Source: Perca fluviatilis
Lineage: Eukaryota; Chordata; Actinopteri; Perciformes; Percidae
Direction of reading: 5' to 3'
NCBI RefSeq assembly: GCF_010015445.1
Contig: NC_053114.1
Coordinates: forward strand, 31,732,579 to 31,796,578
Length of the DNA: 64,000 nt
The position numbers and the translations under genes were made by a program. Below are positions 11,445 to 21,230 of this stretch, one piece after another (the first letter of the stretch is position 1; each line of letters starts with the position of its first letter). Under the pieces are notes generated by a model, which worked only from the letters and a program-made list of their open reading frames with translations, searched no databases and had not been told where the DNA came from.

Positions 11445-12160
11445 CCTTTTTTTTAAGGCAGGATCACGATCCACAATCACGATTAATTTTCATGTTAGTT
11501 TTTAAGACTATTTAGCAAGGTAATTAACAGTACAAACAAATAAAAAAAAATTAAAAAAAAATAGCCCAACAAGGTAAACACCACACCAAATTTCCTTCTC
11601 AAATGTAACACTTTAAAGTTTATTTAAATATTTATCAGTTACTTTTCCAAATATTTATCAATACTTTTCCAAATCCACATGATTACATCAACTATATAGC
11701 ACTAATTTACTACTACACCCGTTATTGCCTTCTTCCAAAACAGTGGTGAGCAAATGCCAGGAATTTAGTTCTCATTTAAACAAAATTAAGACTGGTATAT
11801 TAAAAAAAAATTAATTAATCAGAGCACACAAGGCCAAATTGCTCCTTAAATTACCATATGACTGGCTGCTGACAAACAATGTAGCATTTAAAAGGCTATT
11901 TATTAAACGGAGCTCAATGTACCGGGGTTACATTACATAACTTCCAGCAAACTTCACAGAAAACAATGAGGGCAAAACAGCATCACCGATCTGTTGTAAC
12001 TGAATATTCTCTGAATCTGTCAGTACATTAGCATGTTGTTCACTACCAAGCCTGTTTGTAATTGGGAGGCTTACTGCCACTGTATGTTGCTCCATGACCT
12101 GTACTCGGTGTAACACAAGCAAACAATCACAGACTGCTAAACGGTGACAATGTCTGGTGG
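11445..12160. mobile_element. possible hAT-like relic
   Basis: CACGATCCACAATCACGATT at about 11466-11485 resembles the subterminal words of hAT elements, and the following AT-rich body looks like non-autonomous hAT interiors. The left terminus is worn away. The right side is cut by the hAT terminus at 12161. No coding frame is found. Confidence 0.3.
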
Positions 12161-12440
12161 TAGGGATGTCCCGATCCCGATCGCAAGTATCAGAGCCGAT
12201 ATGGGCATTCTTTAACTGATCTCAGATTACCATACTCAATCATTTACATCAGCTTGTAGTGATGGCTGCCTTTAATCACACGCCCTGCGCCACAGACACA
12301 CGCCAGACAGCCTGGATGCCGGCACTTTCAAACAGTGCCACTCCCCACTGTCTGTCCAGAGATGTCTCGTAGCTTGCCAGCCCTTGGCAAAAAGCAAAAA
12401 ATCTGTCTTTCTTAGTCATGCGTTTTACAGAAGCGGATTA
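12161..12440. mobile_element. hAT left end, TAGGGATGTCCCGATC type
   Basis: The terminus TAGGGATGTCCCGATCCCGA at 12161 is followed by GAGCCGATATGGGC, a pattern I recognise from fish hAT elements. The right end is missing; 12440 is where the similarity impression ends. Confidence 0.47.
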
Positions 12441-12522
12441 GTCCAATACTCCACATTTCTTAACCACGCTTATAGGCTGTAATCCCTGGAGCCGACATTG
12501 GAGTTACACACGAGAAGAAAAC

Positions 12523-12606
12523 CAAAGATTGACTATTAAGCGCAAAAGGCGTCACTAAGTTTAGTTTTATCAAAGATTGACTATTAAGCGCCATAGGCGT
12601 CACTAA
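12523..12606 (+). repeat. 36-bp direct repeat, 12-bp spacer
   Basis: The block at 12523-12558 recurs at 12571-12606 with two differences (CGCAAAAGGC versus CGCCATAGGC). The second copy ends exactly where the MITE at 12607 begins. It could be a local slippage duplication at the insertion point. Confidence 0.9.
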
Positions 12607-13158
12607 CCGGCAATTTCCACTGGATGCGGAACGTCTGCGGAACATCGACGGAGTCATTAGGTTTCCATTAAAGTCAATGTGTGTATTTCCACAGACTGCG
12701 GAACGTCTGCGTCCCGACTCCGTCCCAGTTCCATCAGTCCGCAGCCCTCCGGAGCAGATACGCAGAGATTCTATTTTTGACGGACGACGGAGAGCTCCGC
12801 AGCAATTCAGCACACGGCAGATAGTGCGGGACAGGAAGTCGAGCACAGAAACAAAATAAATATCCGGTTAATTTTCAAAATAAAATACACCGTGCTCACG
12901 GCGGATCATATTTCTCTGCACTACACATTGAAAACACAGCACAGAGCTGTTCCCCCTCTACTCCTCTGGATGGAAACTAATTGTTGTTGGTTTTGTGGTT
13001 ATATTCTACGTGAATTCCTCGTGACTACAGCTGTCAGTCATGGCCGCAGCCCTTTGCAACAAATCCGGACCCGGTGGGTATTGACGCACGGCGGAGCACG
13101 CAGCCGGCACGCAGCGGAGCCGGTCCGCAGCCGTTACGCATCTAGTGGAAATCCCCGG
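12607..13158. mobile_element. MITE with CCGG..ATTTCCACT terminal repeats
   Basis: Left end CCGGCAATTTCCACTGGATG; right end in reverse CCGGGGATTTCCACTAGATG. Subterminal repeats continue inward with GCGGAACG-type words. The 552-bp body has no intact coding frame. No clear target duplication was found, so the superfamily is open; similar termini occur on dispersed fish DNA transposons. Confidence 0.72.
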
Positions 13159-13289
13159 TGAGTGTAGTTTTCGTTGTCCAGAGGGGAACTTGAAACTGTT
13201 TATATTTTGTTTGGGTGTTTGCTGGGATCCTAAAGAGAACTCTTTTGGTGTTGAGAGAAAAGACTAATTTGCGGCACAAGTTTAATGTA

Positions 13290-13600
13290 TTAAAGGTCCC
13301 ATGGCATGAAAATTTCACTTCATTAGTTTTTTTTTTTTTACATTAATATGCGTTCCCCCAGCCTGCCTATGGTCCCCCAGTGGCTAGAAATGACGATAGG
13401 TGTAAACCGAGCCCTGGGTATCCTGCTCTGCCTTTGAGAAAATGAAAGCTCAGGGCCGATCTGGAATCTTGCTCCTTATGAGGTCATAAGGAAGAAGGTT
13501 ACCTCCCCTTTTTCTGCTTTGCCCACCCAGAGAATTTGGCCCACCCATGAGAGAGAGACATCATGGCTTTCAAATGAGCAAAGTGGCAGTTGGCCAAGGC
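13290..13600 (-). mobile_element. one-sided copy of the TTAA/AGGTCCCATG MITE
   Basis: It starts TTAAAGGTCCCATGGCATGA and runs as the reverse complement of the complete copy at 15197-15732: the CCCCCAGCCTGCCTATGG, ACCGAGCCCTGGGTATCCTG, CTTATGAGGTCATAAG and GAGAGACATCATGGCTTTCA landmarks occur in the expected order. It stops near 13600 within the GCCAACTGCCACTTTG region, so the other end is missing. Confidence 0.85.
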
Positions 13601-13889
13601 TAGTGCCCTATATTTAGAGAGTGTGGCCAACTCAAATCATGGGCGCCATATTGGATACCAACGTCAGATGACTCTACAGTGTAACCCTATGGGGCGGATA
13701 TGCTATCTTGAAATAAATTGCTTATTTTCACCTTAAATAGGCATACATGTTATTATCAACGTTTGTCAATTAAAAAAAAGCCTTTACGGAAATATTCCAG
13801 TGTATATTTACCTTCTATATCGTAAATGGGCCTCTAAAAAATGCCCATGTAAGTGACCACGTCACGTAATAAGCCTCTTAGCAGTGTTT
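13601..13889. other. unassigned interior sequence
   Basis: No gene is visible. This block lies between two transposon fragments and includes CCATATTGGATACCAACGTC and a CACGTCACGTAATAAG stretch. It probably belongs to a composite repeat, but I cannot place its ends. Confidence 0.3.
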
Positions 13890-14290
13890 ACCTTTCTAAT
13901 GTCCGCTAGCATACAGGCTAACTATAGCTAGCTTTGTGTGCAATGTAACAAAAACCCACCCATCTCAGAGAAGTGAAGCTTAATATTTCATTCAATTAAA
14001 TAATGGTACAAAAGGAGCACTAACGCCACAGGTCTTATGTTGACAACGTGGACGCAGATATAGGAAACTCGGAAGGCAGTTGTAATAGCTACCTAGCAGG
14101 CTAGGCTAACGCTGTTGTGCTAACGTTAGCAAACATCGGCGTAGCCGTTTAAACTTGTGAAAAGCCCAACAACATCCCCAAGTTGTGTTTCACTTTACCT
14201 CCAATATTATTATGAAGATAATAAAGACACCTGGACTCAGTCGAGACCAAAAGCCATAGCTATGACTGTGGCAAGATCACAAGCATTTAG
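13890..14290 (+). mobile_element. single arm of the TTAA fold-back family
   Basis: From ATGTCCGCTAGCATACAGGC onward this matches, in the same orientation, the right arm of the fold-back element at about 27268-27590, including ACAAAAGGAGCACTAACGCC and GTTGACAACGTGGACGCAGA. The end, with AATAAAGACAC and GTCGAGACCAAAAGCCATA, matches the reverse complement of that element's left part near 26710-26740. Only one arm is present. A splice-like pair at 14514-14574 lies just beyond it. Confidence 0.82.
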
Positions 14291-14588
14291 GTACATGGAG
14301 TACTAGCGAAAAAGCTAACGCTAGCATAAGGCTAACTTCAAACTTCATTCATTTCTAAAGCAGTGTTAGAACTTTTTTCAGCAACGTACACATTAACGAT
14401 GGTGTTACTATATTTGTCCTATGTAATTTGTTATCATATCGAAGAGAGAAATTGACATTTGCCTCACAAAATAATGAACAGTTCCCATACTTTTTGCCTT
14501 TTTGCTTCACAGGGGGGACTTGTGAAATCTTTTGCTGCTTCCCTGTCTTTCATTGCAGCCAGTACTGTTGGATAGGTAAGTTAAATGT

Positions 14589-14652
14589 GCACGCACGCAC
14601 GCACGCACACACGCACGCCACACACACGCACACACACACACACACACACACA
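14589..14652. repeat. (ACGC)n/(CA)n compound microsatellite
   Basis: About seven ACGC-type units grade into a CA run. The CG-containing units look like point variants of an original CA array. Confidence 0.93.
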
Positions 14653-15196
14653 GTCTCCTACTCTTTCTCTGCTTCTCTCTCTGTCTTATAGACACACAAA
14701 CACACTACGTAAACATTTTAACAGCTCTGGACTAGAGAGGGATCATTCCGGTTTACTGAGATGGAAAATGTGAGTCAGAGCAATACTTTCCTGGGTACTC
14801 TAACTCCGTCTACCCCTCAGGCTGTCAGCCTTTCTGTCTCACCTTACCTCCTTTTCTCTGACATAACTTTACTCTTGCATCATAACTATCTTTCTGTTAC
14901 ACCATCTGGATGTCTCACACCCTGTCAATCCTCATTTTATATTCTTTATTATTATTCCCATTGTGCAGAAGCCTTAGTGATGCAAATTCTTGAATTCTGT
15001 CTTTTTGTCAATTTATTGTGTAATTTATTAGACTTCCATGGCTTAGTTGAATGCTTGTGATTTGCTGAGGCAGAGATTTTGAAGCCTAAAGTTTTAGAAT
15101 TATGGGGGATGAAGGGCCTTAAACAACATATTCTCAAGATGCAGGTTTCACATGGCCGCCCACCAAGAGTCAGGTTCTGTCCGAGGTTTCTGCCTG

Positions 15197-15732
15197 TTAA
15201 AGGTCCCATGACATGGTGCTCTTTGGATGCTTTTATATCGGCCTTAGTGGTCCCCTAATACTGTATCTGAGGTCTCTTTCCCCAAATTCTGCCTTGGTGT
15301 AGAATTACAGCCACTAGAGCCAGTCCCACAATGAGCTTTCCTTAGTATGTGCCATTTCTGTGTCTGTAGCTATTGAGGAGGAGAAAAGGTGGGGGTGTGG
15401 CCTTGACCAACTGCCACTTTGCTTGTTTGAAAGCCATGATGTCTCTCTCTCATGGGTGGGCCAAATTCTCTGGGCGGGCAAAGCAGAGAAAGGGGAGGTA
15501 ACCTTGCTCCTTATGACCTCATAAGGAGCAAGGTTACCTCTCCTTTCTCTGGGAGAAATTCCAGATCGGTCCATCTGAGCTTTCATTTTCACAAAGGCAG
15601 AGCAGGATACCCAGGGCTCGGTTTACACCTATCGCCATTTCTAGCCACTGGGGGACCATAGGCAGGCTGGGGGAATGCATATTAATGTTAAAAACCTCAT
15701 AAAGTAAAATTATCATGCCATGGGACCTTTAA
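15197..15732 (+). mobile_element. complete TTAA MITE, AGGTCCCATG termini
   Basis: TTAA stands on both sides (15197-15200 and 15729-15732). The termini are AGGTCCCATGACATG and, in reverse, AGGTCCCATGGCATG. The TTAA duplication and short terminal repeat point to a piggyBac-like non-autonomous element. It has no coding capacity. The interior holds a long palindrome at 15484-15551. A partial copy in the opposite orientation lies at 13290-13600. Confidence 0.9.
15484..15551. repeat. 33-bp palindrome inside the MITE
   Basis: Arms 15484-15516 and 15519-15551 are reverse complements with a single G/T mismatch (15494 against 15541) and only two bases between them. The same palindrome core, CTTATGAGGTCATAAG, is at the matching place in the 13290 copy, where the right arm differs. 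Confidence 0.93.
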
Positions 15733-16010
15733 AAGAAAGTTTTTCCCCGCCACTGTCACACCAAATGCTTGCTCCTGGGGGGGAATTGTTGGGTCTCTAT
15801 AAATTATAGTGTGGTCTAGACTTACTCTACCTGTAAAATGTCCCGAGATGACATCTGTTATCATATTACACTATAAATAAAATTGAATTGAATTGAATTT
15901 AACCAGCAGTCACTGGTCTACTGTATGCCCTCTTGCCTTACCAGTATACAGGCTATATTTGTCCTCTGTATTAACACAAAACAAAGGAAACTAGTTAGCC
16001 ATGCTGAACA

Positions 16011-16610
16011 AATAACCATGATTATACCATGGAATACTCGATTCTGATTGGCTGCAGGGTGTCCATTAAAAAGTGATATAGGACACCTACTAAAGGAGTT
16101 CGGTGAAACTGACGGTGAAATTATTTTTACTGATTGCCAATTGTACACAATGTTATTGACTTTGGATCTTGCTAGCATAGCGTTAGCTTTCTGGCTCGTA
16201 GCTAAACTGAAGGGTTCTATCAGCTGAGCGGACTATATAAATATCTCCGGTTGCTAAGGGAGGCAAGTCGTATCTAAGGTTCTTCCTAATTCCTGGTGGA
16301 GAGAACAACGTTTGCATTGCATAAGAACCTGATGGATGGGATTGATTGTTCCAGGTATTAGTCAAACCGTCAGGCGTAACCAGGGAAACGGAGTTATTGT
16401 TTGGATAAACTTTAGATTTCAACTAATTAAAATATGAACTAATGTTTTAAAAATATGTTATTTGGCAAGTGACCATGGTATAAGCAGGTTAATGCCCTTC
16501 GAGGTGTCCATTTTCAGGTATTAATGGACTTTGGCGGAGGCAACGCCTCGTCGTCGTCCATTAATACCTGACAATGGACACCTCGTCGGGCATTAACCCT
16601 TACATAATCA
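16011..16610. mobile_element. fold-back repeat with TTATACCATGG termini
   Basis: The left side holds GATTATACCATGGAATACTC (16020-16039) and the right side, read in reverse, GCTTATACCATGGTCACTTG (near 16465-16485). The right part forms the hairpin at 16488-16597. The AATACTCGATTCTGATTGGC motif is one I know from dispersed fish repeats. Exact boundaries and class are not resolved. Confidence 0.5.
16488..16597. repeat. long hairpin, 41-bp arms
   Basis: Arms 16488-16528 and 16557-16597 are reverse complements with three mismatches. The 28-bp loop itself contains a small GAGGC/GCCTC stem. If transcribed it would fold into a stable stem-loop. Confidence 0.95.
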
Positions 16611-16692
16611 TGTGTGGAAGTATTTCATAAAAACCTGTGGCTGTAATAAGTGTAGAATTATTACATTTTCCGAGAAAGTCCCGTGTTTCTAT

Positions 16693-17093
16693 TAGGGCTG
16701 GGATGATATGCTTTTGTCCCGATTTGATTCTTTTACGATCCATGGGTGCCGATTAATTTTGTTTTGCGATTTTCATTTATTGTGATTCTAGAAGTATTGC
16801 GATTCGATAGTATTGAGTATTGTGATTTTCTTTTCCATCTTTATAGTTATTGTCCATAAGATTTTCATCTAGTTAATTGTCTGTTAAGTTCCTATCTATC
16901 AAAGAGTGAGTTAAAACAATGGTGATTGAGCGTATGACCCATTGATGAAAGCGCTTGTATTTAGGCTTGGGCCAGTTACCGGTTTTAAGGTATACCACAA
17001 ATGTTCCGTTATACCGTTCCTGCGGTATGAGCTGTTTTTTATGAGTTGTCGCGGACAGAAAGTGCAGTTCAGAAATCCCTCTGCTAGGGCTGG
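16693..17093. mobile_element. two nested hAT left ends
   Basis: TAGGGCTGGGATGATATGCT at 16693 and TAGGCTTGGGCCAGTTACCG at 16972 are hAT-type termini of two different families, both facing right. The second appears to have inserted into the first. Neither right end is seen downstream. Confidence 0.55.
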
Positions 17094-17560
17094 GCGATAA
17101 ATCGATTTTATCGATTAACTTGAATGTGTAGTTAACGTTGATTTGTTAAAATGAAAATCGTTTTTCTCCTTAACATCCACGGACGCTCCCCTCTGGGCTC
17201 CCGTAGTTCTAAACGGGCTCAGCCCTCCCCCCACGCGTTTTCCATAGAGATACACAAACAACATGGCAGCGACAGGGACTAACATTAGTTCTTTTCTTAA
17301 CTAGTCAGTTTCATTACTTACTTAACCGTAATCTCCACCGAAATGACCGGCAGCTCGCGGTGCTGTGTCCCCGGCTGAGAGTCGCCTTTTCTCGGAAAAC
17401 TGAACCACCAGCTACAGCTGACCTGACGGAGCACCGGAGTCGGTGTTGAGGAAATCTGTTGCGGCACAACACATCTACTAAATGCCGCTGATACGACGAG
17501 CTGTGACGGAGGTCTGTAGCGGCTTAAACAAGTAGCAATCGCCGCTCTGTAGCATGGAGC
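17094..17560. mobile_element. third hAT left end, GGGCGATAAATCGAT type
   Basis: TAGGGCTGGGCGATAAATCG at 17094 is followed by ATTTTATCGATTAA and a GC-richer interior. It is related to, but different from, the complete element at 22161-23114. The right end is not found; the limit given is approximate. Confidence 0.52.
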
Positions 17561-17812
17561 TCGAGAATAGATGTTTTTTTTAACCGCTAGTTACTAAGAA
17601 GGAGCTTGCTACAGGTATGCTACATTCATGAGCCCATGGGATGTTAATGTACGTTAGCAACAGGTGAAAATAGGGGCAAGGTTGCGCGATAGTTAATGAT
17701 TTGAACCTTTAGTGAGGAACGAGAAGTGAATTACCTGTATGTGTGAAAACAGCTTTATCGCACGCATCTGTTTTATTGTTGTTGAATATATAGCATAATT
17801 ATATAATTTTAT

Positions 17813-17870
17813 ATCTGTAATGACACCCATAATTATATAATTTTATATAATTATGGGTGTCATTACAGAT
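17813..17870. repeat. perfect 25-bp inverted repeat, 8-nt loop
   Basis: Bases 17813-17837 and 17846-17870 are exact reverse complements, separated by eight bases. An ATAATTATATAATTTTATAT word occurs twice in the same direction (17795-17814 and 17830-17849), suggesting that a duplication plus inversion made the structure. Confidence 0.96.
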
Positions 17871-18060
17871 TCCAGTTAAATTAACATGTCTGTCTCTATT
17901 TTTCTTCTTTTTAGGGCAGCAGTAGATCTGGCAGCAAAGGGGGATACACATGAAAAAAATATGATTGTATTATTTATTTAAACTTAATATGGTACACATT
18001 TTAAAATATACCAAATATTCTATATGCTGTTTAGAATAAAATACAATGGAGGAAAAGAAT

Positions 18061-18092
18061 CCCCCATCTAAGGGTTGTCCCCCCCCCCCCAG
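18061..18092. repeat. C-run with flanking pyrimidines
   Basis: A run of 14 C residues (about 18077-18090) next to CCCCC at 18061. It is a simple homopolymer tract. Confidence 0.75.
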
Positions 18093-18646
18093 AAATATCA
18101 TTAAAACAATGCTGTGTATTGTAAATAACATAATGATGTATACTTCAAATATCTGTGTAAGTAGTAAAACAATACAAACACCAAAAAGTTTAGAAACATT
18201 TTGACCTAGCTTGTTTAATAGCTTGTTGGATAGAAATGCACCCACTACAACTAACGTTAACATGGCGATAAGTCTAACGTTATGTGTGTGAACTGATATT
18301 AGGGTTAATATTGAAGATCTACAGTTGTGTTTTGCTCAATATGAAGTTAAGTGGCTGATCCGTTAAATATATATCCTCTGTCCCAGACGAAACCTAATGT
18401 TTATGTGGAGGACGCAAGATCATTTTAGAATTATAATATGACCGCGTGGTGAACCTATGAAACTAACTCATATTTAGACATCTGATGCTAAAGATTTGTG
18501 TTGTTGAGTAAAGAAAAACAGACATAAGATCCTTTTTCAGAAGGCCTATACCAAAGTAAGTATAATAAGTCCTCATATCAAGACAATTTGGTAACATCTT
18601 TATAAGAATGGGTGCTTATGGAAATACCAACGTCACTATGTCATAG

Positions 18647-18709
18647 GCAAAGGAGATAGAAAGAACTGAGGAACAGGGAGACAAGGGACAGTCAGGTGTA
18701 GAGTCTCAG
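18647..18709 (+). CDS. possible internal exon, gene unknown
   Basis: A 63-nt segment lies between an acceptor (ACTATGTCATAG, ending 18646) and a strong donor (CAG|GTAAGTG at 18710). It reads 21 open codons in phase 0 to 0, beginning AKEIERTEEQ and ending GVESQ. The content is hydrophilic, with many Glu, Lys and Gln. It is phase compatible with 9325-9406 upstream. The DNA is purine rich, and such DNA gives this kind of open frame by chance, so this is a weak candidate. The protein is not recognised. Confidence 0.2.
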
Positions 18710-19005
18710 GTAAGTGTGTTGAGCTCAGTTCATATTTTTGGAGGTGTGCGCTGTCAGGGTTAGCAGATGAGCTTTACCAGTGGCTCACTAATTTACATTA
18801 TGATCAGCTAATTTAACAAGTGTACAAAAGTATTGTATTTCTTTGGGACATTTTTTCATAATAAGTCATTATGTTTTAAGGTATTTTTGTGGCTTGATTG
18901 TAAACAACTTAAAAATAAATACATGGTTTTAAAGAAGAATATTTTGGTCAATTTAGTCAGCTTTTTCATTGAATCAAGAGAAACACTGAAAAGAAGGATA
19001 ATGGT

Positions 19006-19851
19006 ACCGTCTCCATAGCCTGGTTGACACCAGACCCTTCTCAGTTGTAACTGAGAGTGGGTCTGCGAAAGGTTCATTGACAGAACATTTCCAAAGGGGC
19101 TTCACCAACGGACGCCACTCAAATGCCTCTGGGCGCCATTGGATAGTCCTTCAACCAATCAGACCAACGATCCAGGTGACGCTTTTCACATCAAATATCC
19201 AACTAAAAAAATGTGATTGTGATTTTTGGTGTCGTCCCTCCACGCCCATAGACAGTATATAAGAAGTCCACGCCCTGCTGTCTCCTTGCAGGTGTTGCAT
19301 ATTGCAAACTTGTTATCTTCTGCACACACGCTGAAGAATGTCCAAACAGCTGACATGTTGCAGGTTAATTCACGAGGTTCCCTACATGTGCAAGAATAGC
19401 GCGGACACGCGCTTCACACCGCGAGCACTGCAGGTACGCGCCACACATGGCGGAAAAGTTGAGAGAAAGGAAAAAGAGAGTCAGACAGTGTCTCTGTCGG
19501 TGTGTGCGTGCGTCCTTGAGAACTGTAACTCGTAACTTATGTTGTCAGTTAATTGTAACGTTGACCGCCATGAAATCACCATATGTCAGACTGACCTGCA
19601 GCTCGCCGGTCATGGCCGTCATGATGAATGTAAACAAAAAACTGCTTGCCGTTGCTGTGCTATCCTCGTCGCGTAAAGCCCGCCTCAACGGTCGTGATTG
19701 GTGTAAAGCCCGCCTCAGCGGTTGTGATTGGTGCCTCAATTTTGAGGACATTGGAAATGGGTTTGAATGGGCTGTTCGCCAGACTGACCTGCAGAGCAAA
19801 TCTCAAATTTGCCGGAAGTTCGTCAGGGTTTACCCAGGCTACCGTCTCCAT
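19006..19851. mobile_element. element with 11-bp flanking duplication
   Basis: ACCGTCTCCAT occurs immediately before (19006-19016) and after (19841-19851) the segment. The segment starts AGCCTGGTTGACACCAGACC and ends GTTTACCCAGGCT, so AGCCTGG is a short terminal inverted repeat. An 11-bp duplication is too long for hAT or piggyBac; Mutator-like elements make 8-11 bp duplications, but no transposase supports that here. A long open frame crossing the right boundary (19447-20013) is therefore not a host gene. Confidence 0.68.
19673..19732 (+). repeat. 30-bp tandem duplication
   Basis: Units 19673-19702 and 19703-19732 differ at two positions (CAACGGTC versus CAGCGGTT). They lie inside the element above. 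Each contains GATTGG, a reverse CCAAT box, so the duplication doubles a CCAAT-like site. Confidence 0.95.
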
Positions 19852-19861
19852 GCTACACTAA

Positions 19862-20647
19862 TAATAGCATTAAGGCTTTCCTCTGTGTACACATGTCCTC
19901 TAGTCTATGAGTATAAATGTGGCTGTATTATTTGTGTCCCCTTCAAAAATTGCTCTTCAGAAATGTTATGTTTATTGTCCCCCTCTACTGTTAGATCAGA
20001 TTTACGCCCATGACAGACAGAGAAGAGAGACTTCACTTTCCGATGCTCAGGTTGGTTCAGATGTTAGCAATGTTAACCATGTTGTGTCAGCTAATAATGT
20101 TAGAAATGTGAACGCCATACTCGGCCAATAAGGGGAAAGGGGTGCCGCCCGCTCCTCCTCGGCCTCAACTTCATCAGCTAAGGTTATTTCACATTCTGCC
20201 ACAGTGGCTAGTAGGGTGTTTGTGTCACATTAGTTAGATGCCCGCCGCCGCTCGACTATGTGCACTAACTTTATTCGGGCTGGGCGTCCACTGGCTAATG
20301 GCTCCCCTCTATTTGACTGCTAAAGCTACGTGCTAACACAGTCAACAGTGCTGGAAAACATTGCACCTCCCCGATAGCCTCGGTGAGTAATCCTGATAGC
20401 TGTGTTAGCACTGTTAACCGCGTTAGCCACGTAAGCTAGCCGCTGCCTCTTTCATCTCCACTGCTGTGCGTGTCCCCACACAGCTCGCATCTTCATGGAT
20501 GAATTAGCTCTTAGCTCATCTTAGACTAAACTGCTATCTGTGTGGACTGGAGCATGTGAAGGCATCATGCCGACATCATTCAGTCGATACCTTACTTGGA
20601 AGACCCAGAGGTGCTTTTGCAATTACATCTTACTGCCAAAGCTGCCG
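19862..20647. other. GC-richer unassigned sequence
   Basis: No complete gene is seen. The block at 20130-20480 is rich in GTTAGC and GCTAAC words like the transposon interiors elsewhere, and includes GTGAGTAAT after a pyrimidine-rich stretch near 20385. It is probably an unrecognised transposon interior. Confidence 0.35.
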
Positions 20648-21092
20648 CTAGAAACAACCTAGTCTCGCTTTGCCAGACCTCGACGAGGAGGGTCTGGCGA
20701 GTCCACACAGCATTCCGGGATGGGAGAAAAACCAATCACAATCTTCTTGGGCGGTGCTAGGCACCGGGAAAAGCCACGGCAACGCTGCAAAATAGCCATG
20801 GGAAGGAACTTGTTTTGGTGGAACATGTGTACGTTCAAAAGTTGTTTTAGTCGCGAAACAGAAAACTCAGATTGGACAGATAGTCTAGCTAGCTGTCTGG
20901 GTTTACCATGCCGAGATCTGAGAAAAGGTTAACCATAGTCCTTATAAATTGATCAGAGTTTAAAATGCCAACACAACGGAAGCCCAAGGCAACAGATATC
21001 CGGCCTAAATGAGTGAAATCCGGCGGAATTTCCGTCGGCAACAGAGCAATCCTGGAAGCGGAACATCAAGGAAATAGACTAGAAACAACCTA
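20648..21092. mobile_element. dispersed repeat with 14-bp flanking duplication
   Basis: CTAGAAACAACCTA occurs at 20648-20661 and again at 21079-21092. Between them (417 bp) is a sequence starting GTCTCGCTTTGCCAGACC, with an early hairpin (CCAGACCTCG / GAGGGTCTGG), and ending ATCAAGGAAATAGA. I recognise the left end as a common fish repeat. A 14-bp duplication is typical of LINE-mediated insertion, but there is no A-rich tail, so the class is uncertain. Confidence 0.72.
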
Positions 21093-21230
21093 ACTCAAAT
21101 CTTACGGACAACAACTTTAACAAAAACAAAAGTCAAATAATACACTTCTAGAGACAATATTTCATGAGACATTGCTAAAAACTAATTGTTTTCAAAAAAA
21201 AAATGCACTTCACGTCAGTCAGTCTGACAT

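Larger units (their letters stand above)
15100..15897 (+). mobile_element. LINE 3' tail, split by a TTAA MITE
   Basis: Bases to 15196 (CACCAAGAGTCAGGTTCTGT, GAGGTTTCTGCCTG) and from 15733 onward (GTTTTTCCCCGCCACTGTC, ATAGTGTGGTCTAGAC, CTATAAATAAAATTGAATTG) form one continuous fish LINE 3' untranslated tail, ending in ATTGA pentamers. I place it in the L2-like group from memory of such tails, not from a search. The tail is interrupted exactly at TTAA by the element at 15197-15732. No reverse-transcriptase frame is attached, so the insertion was 5'-truncated. Confidence 0.72.

Noticed and set aside
14514..14574. Splice-bounded, Cys-rich open segment (TCEIFCCFPVFHCSQYCW)
   Set aside because: It lies next to a transposon arm and is short. 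It is probably repeat-derived, though the splice sites are good.
19447..20013. 188-codon plus-strand frame
   Set aside because: It crosses the right boundary of the element at 19006-19851 and contains a 30-bp tandem duplication; no domain is recognised.
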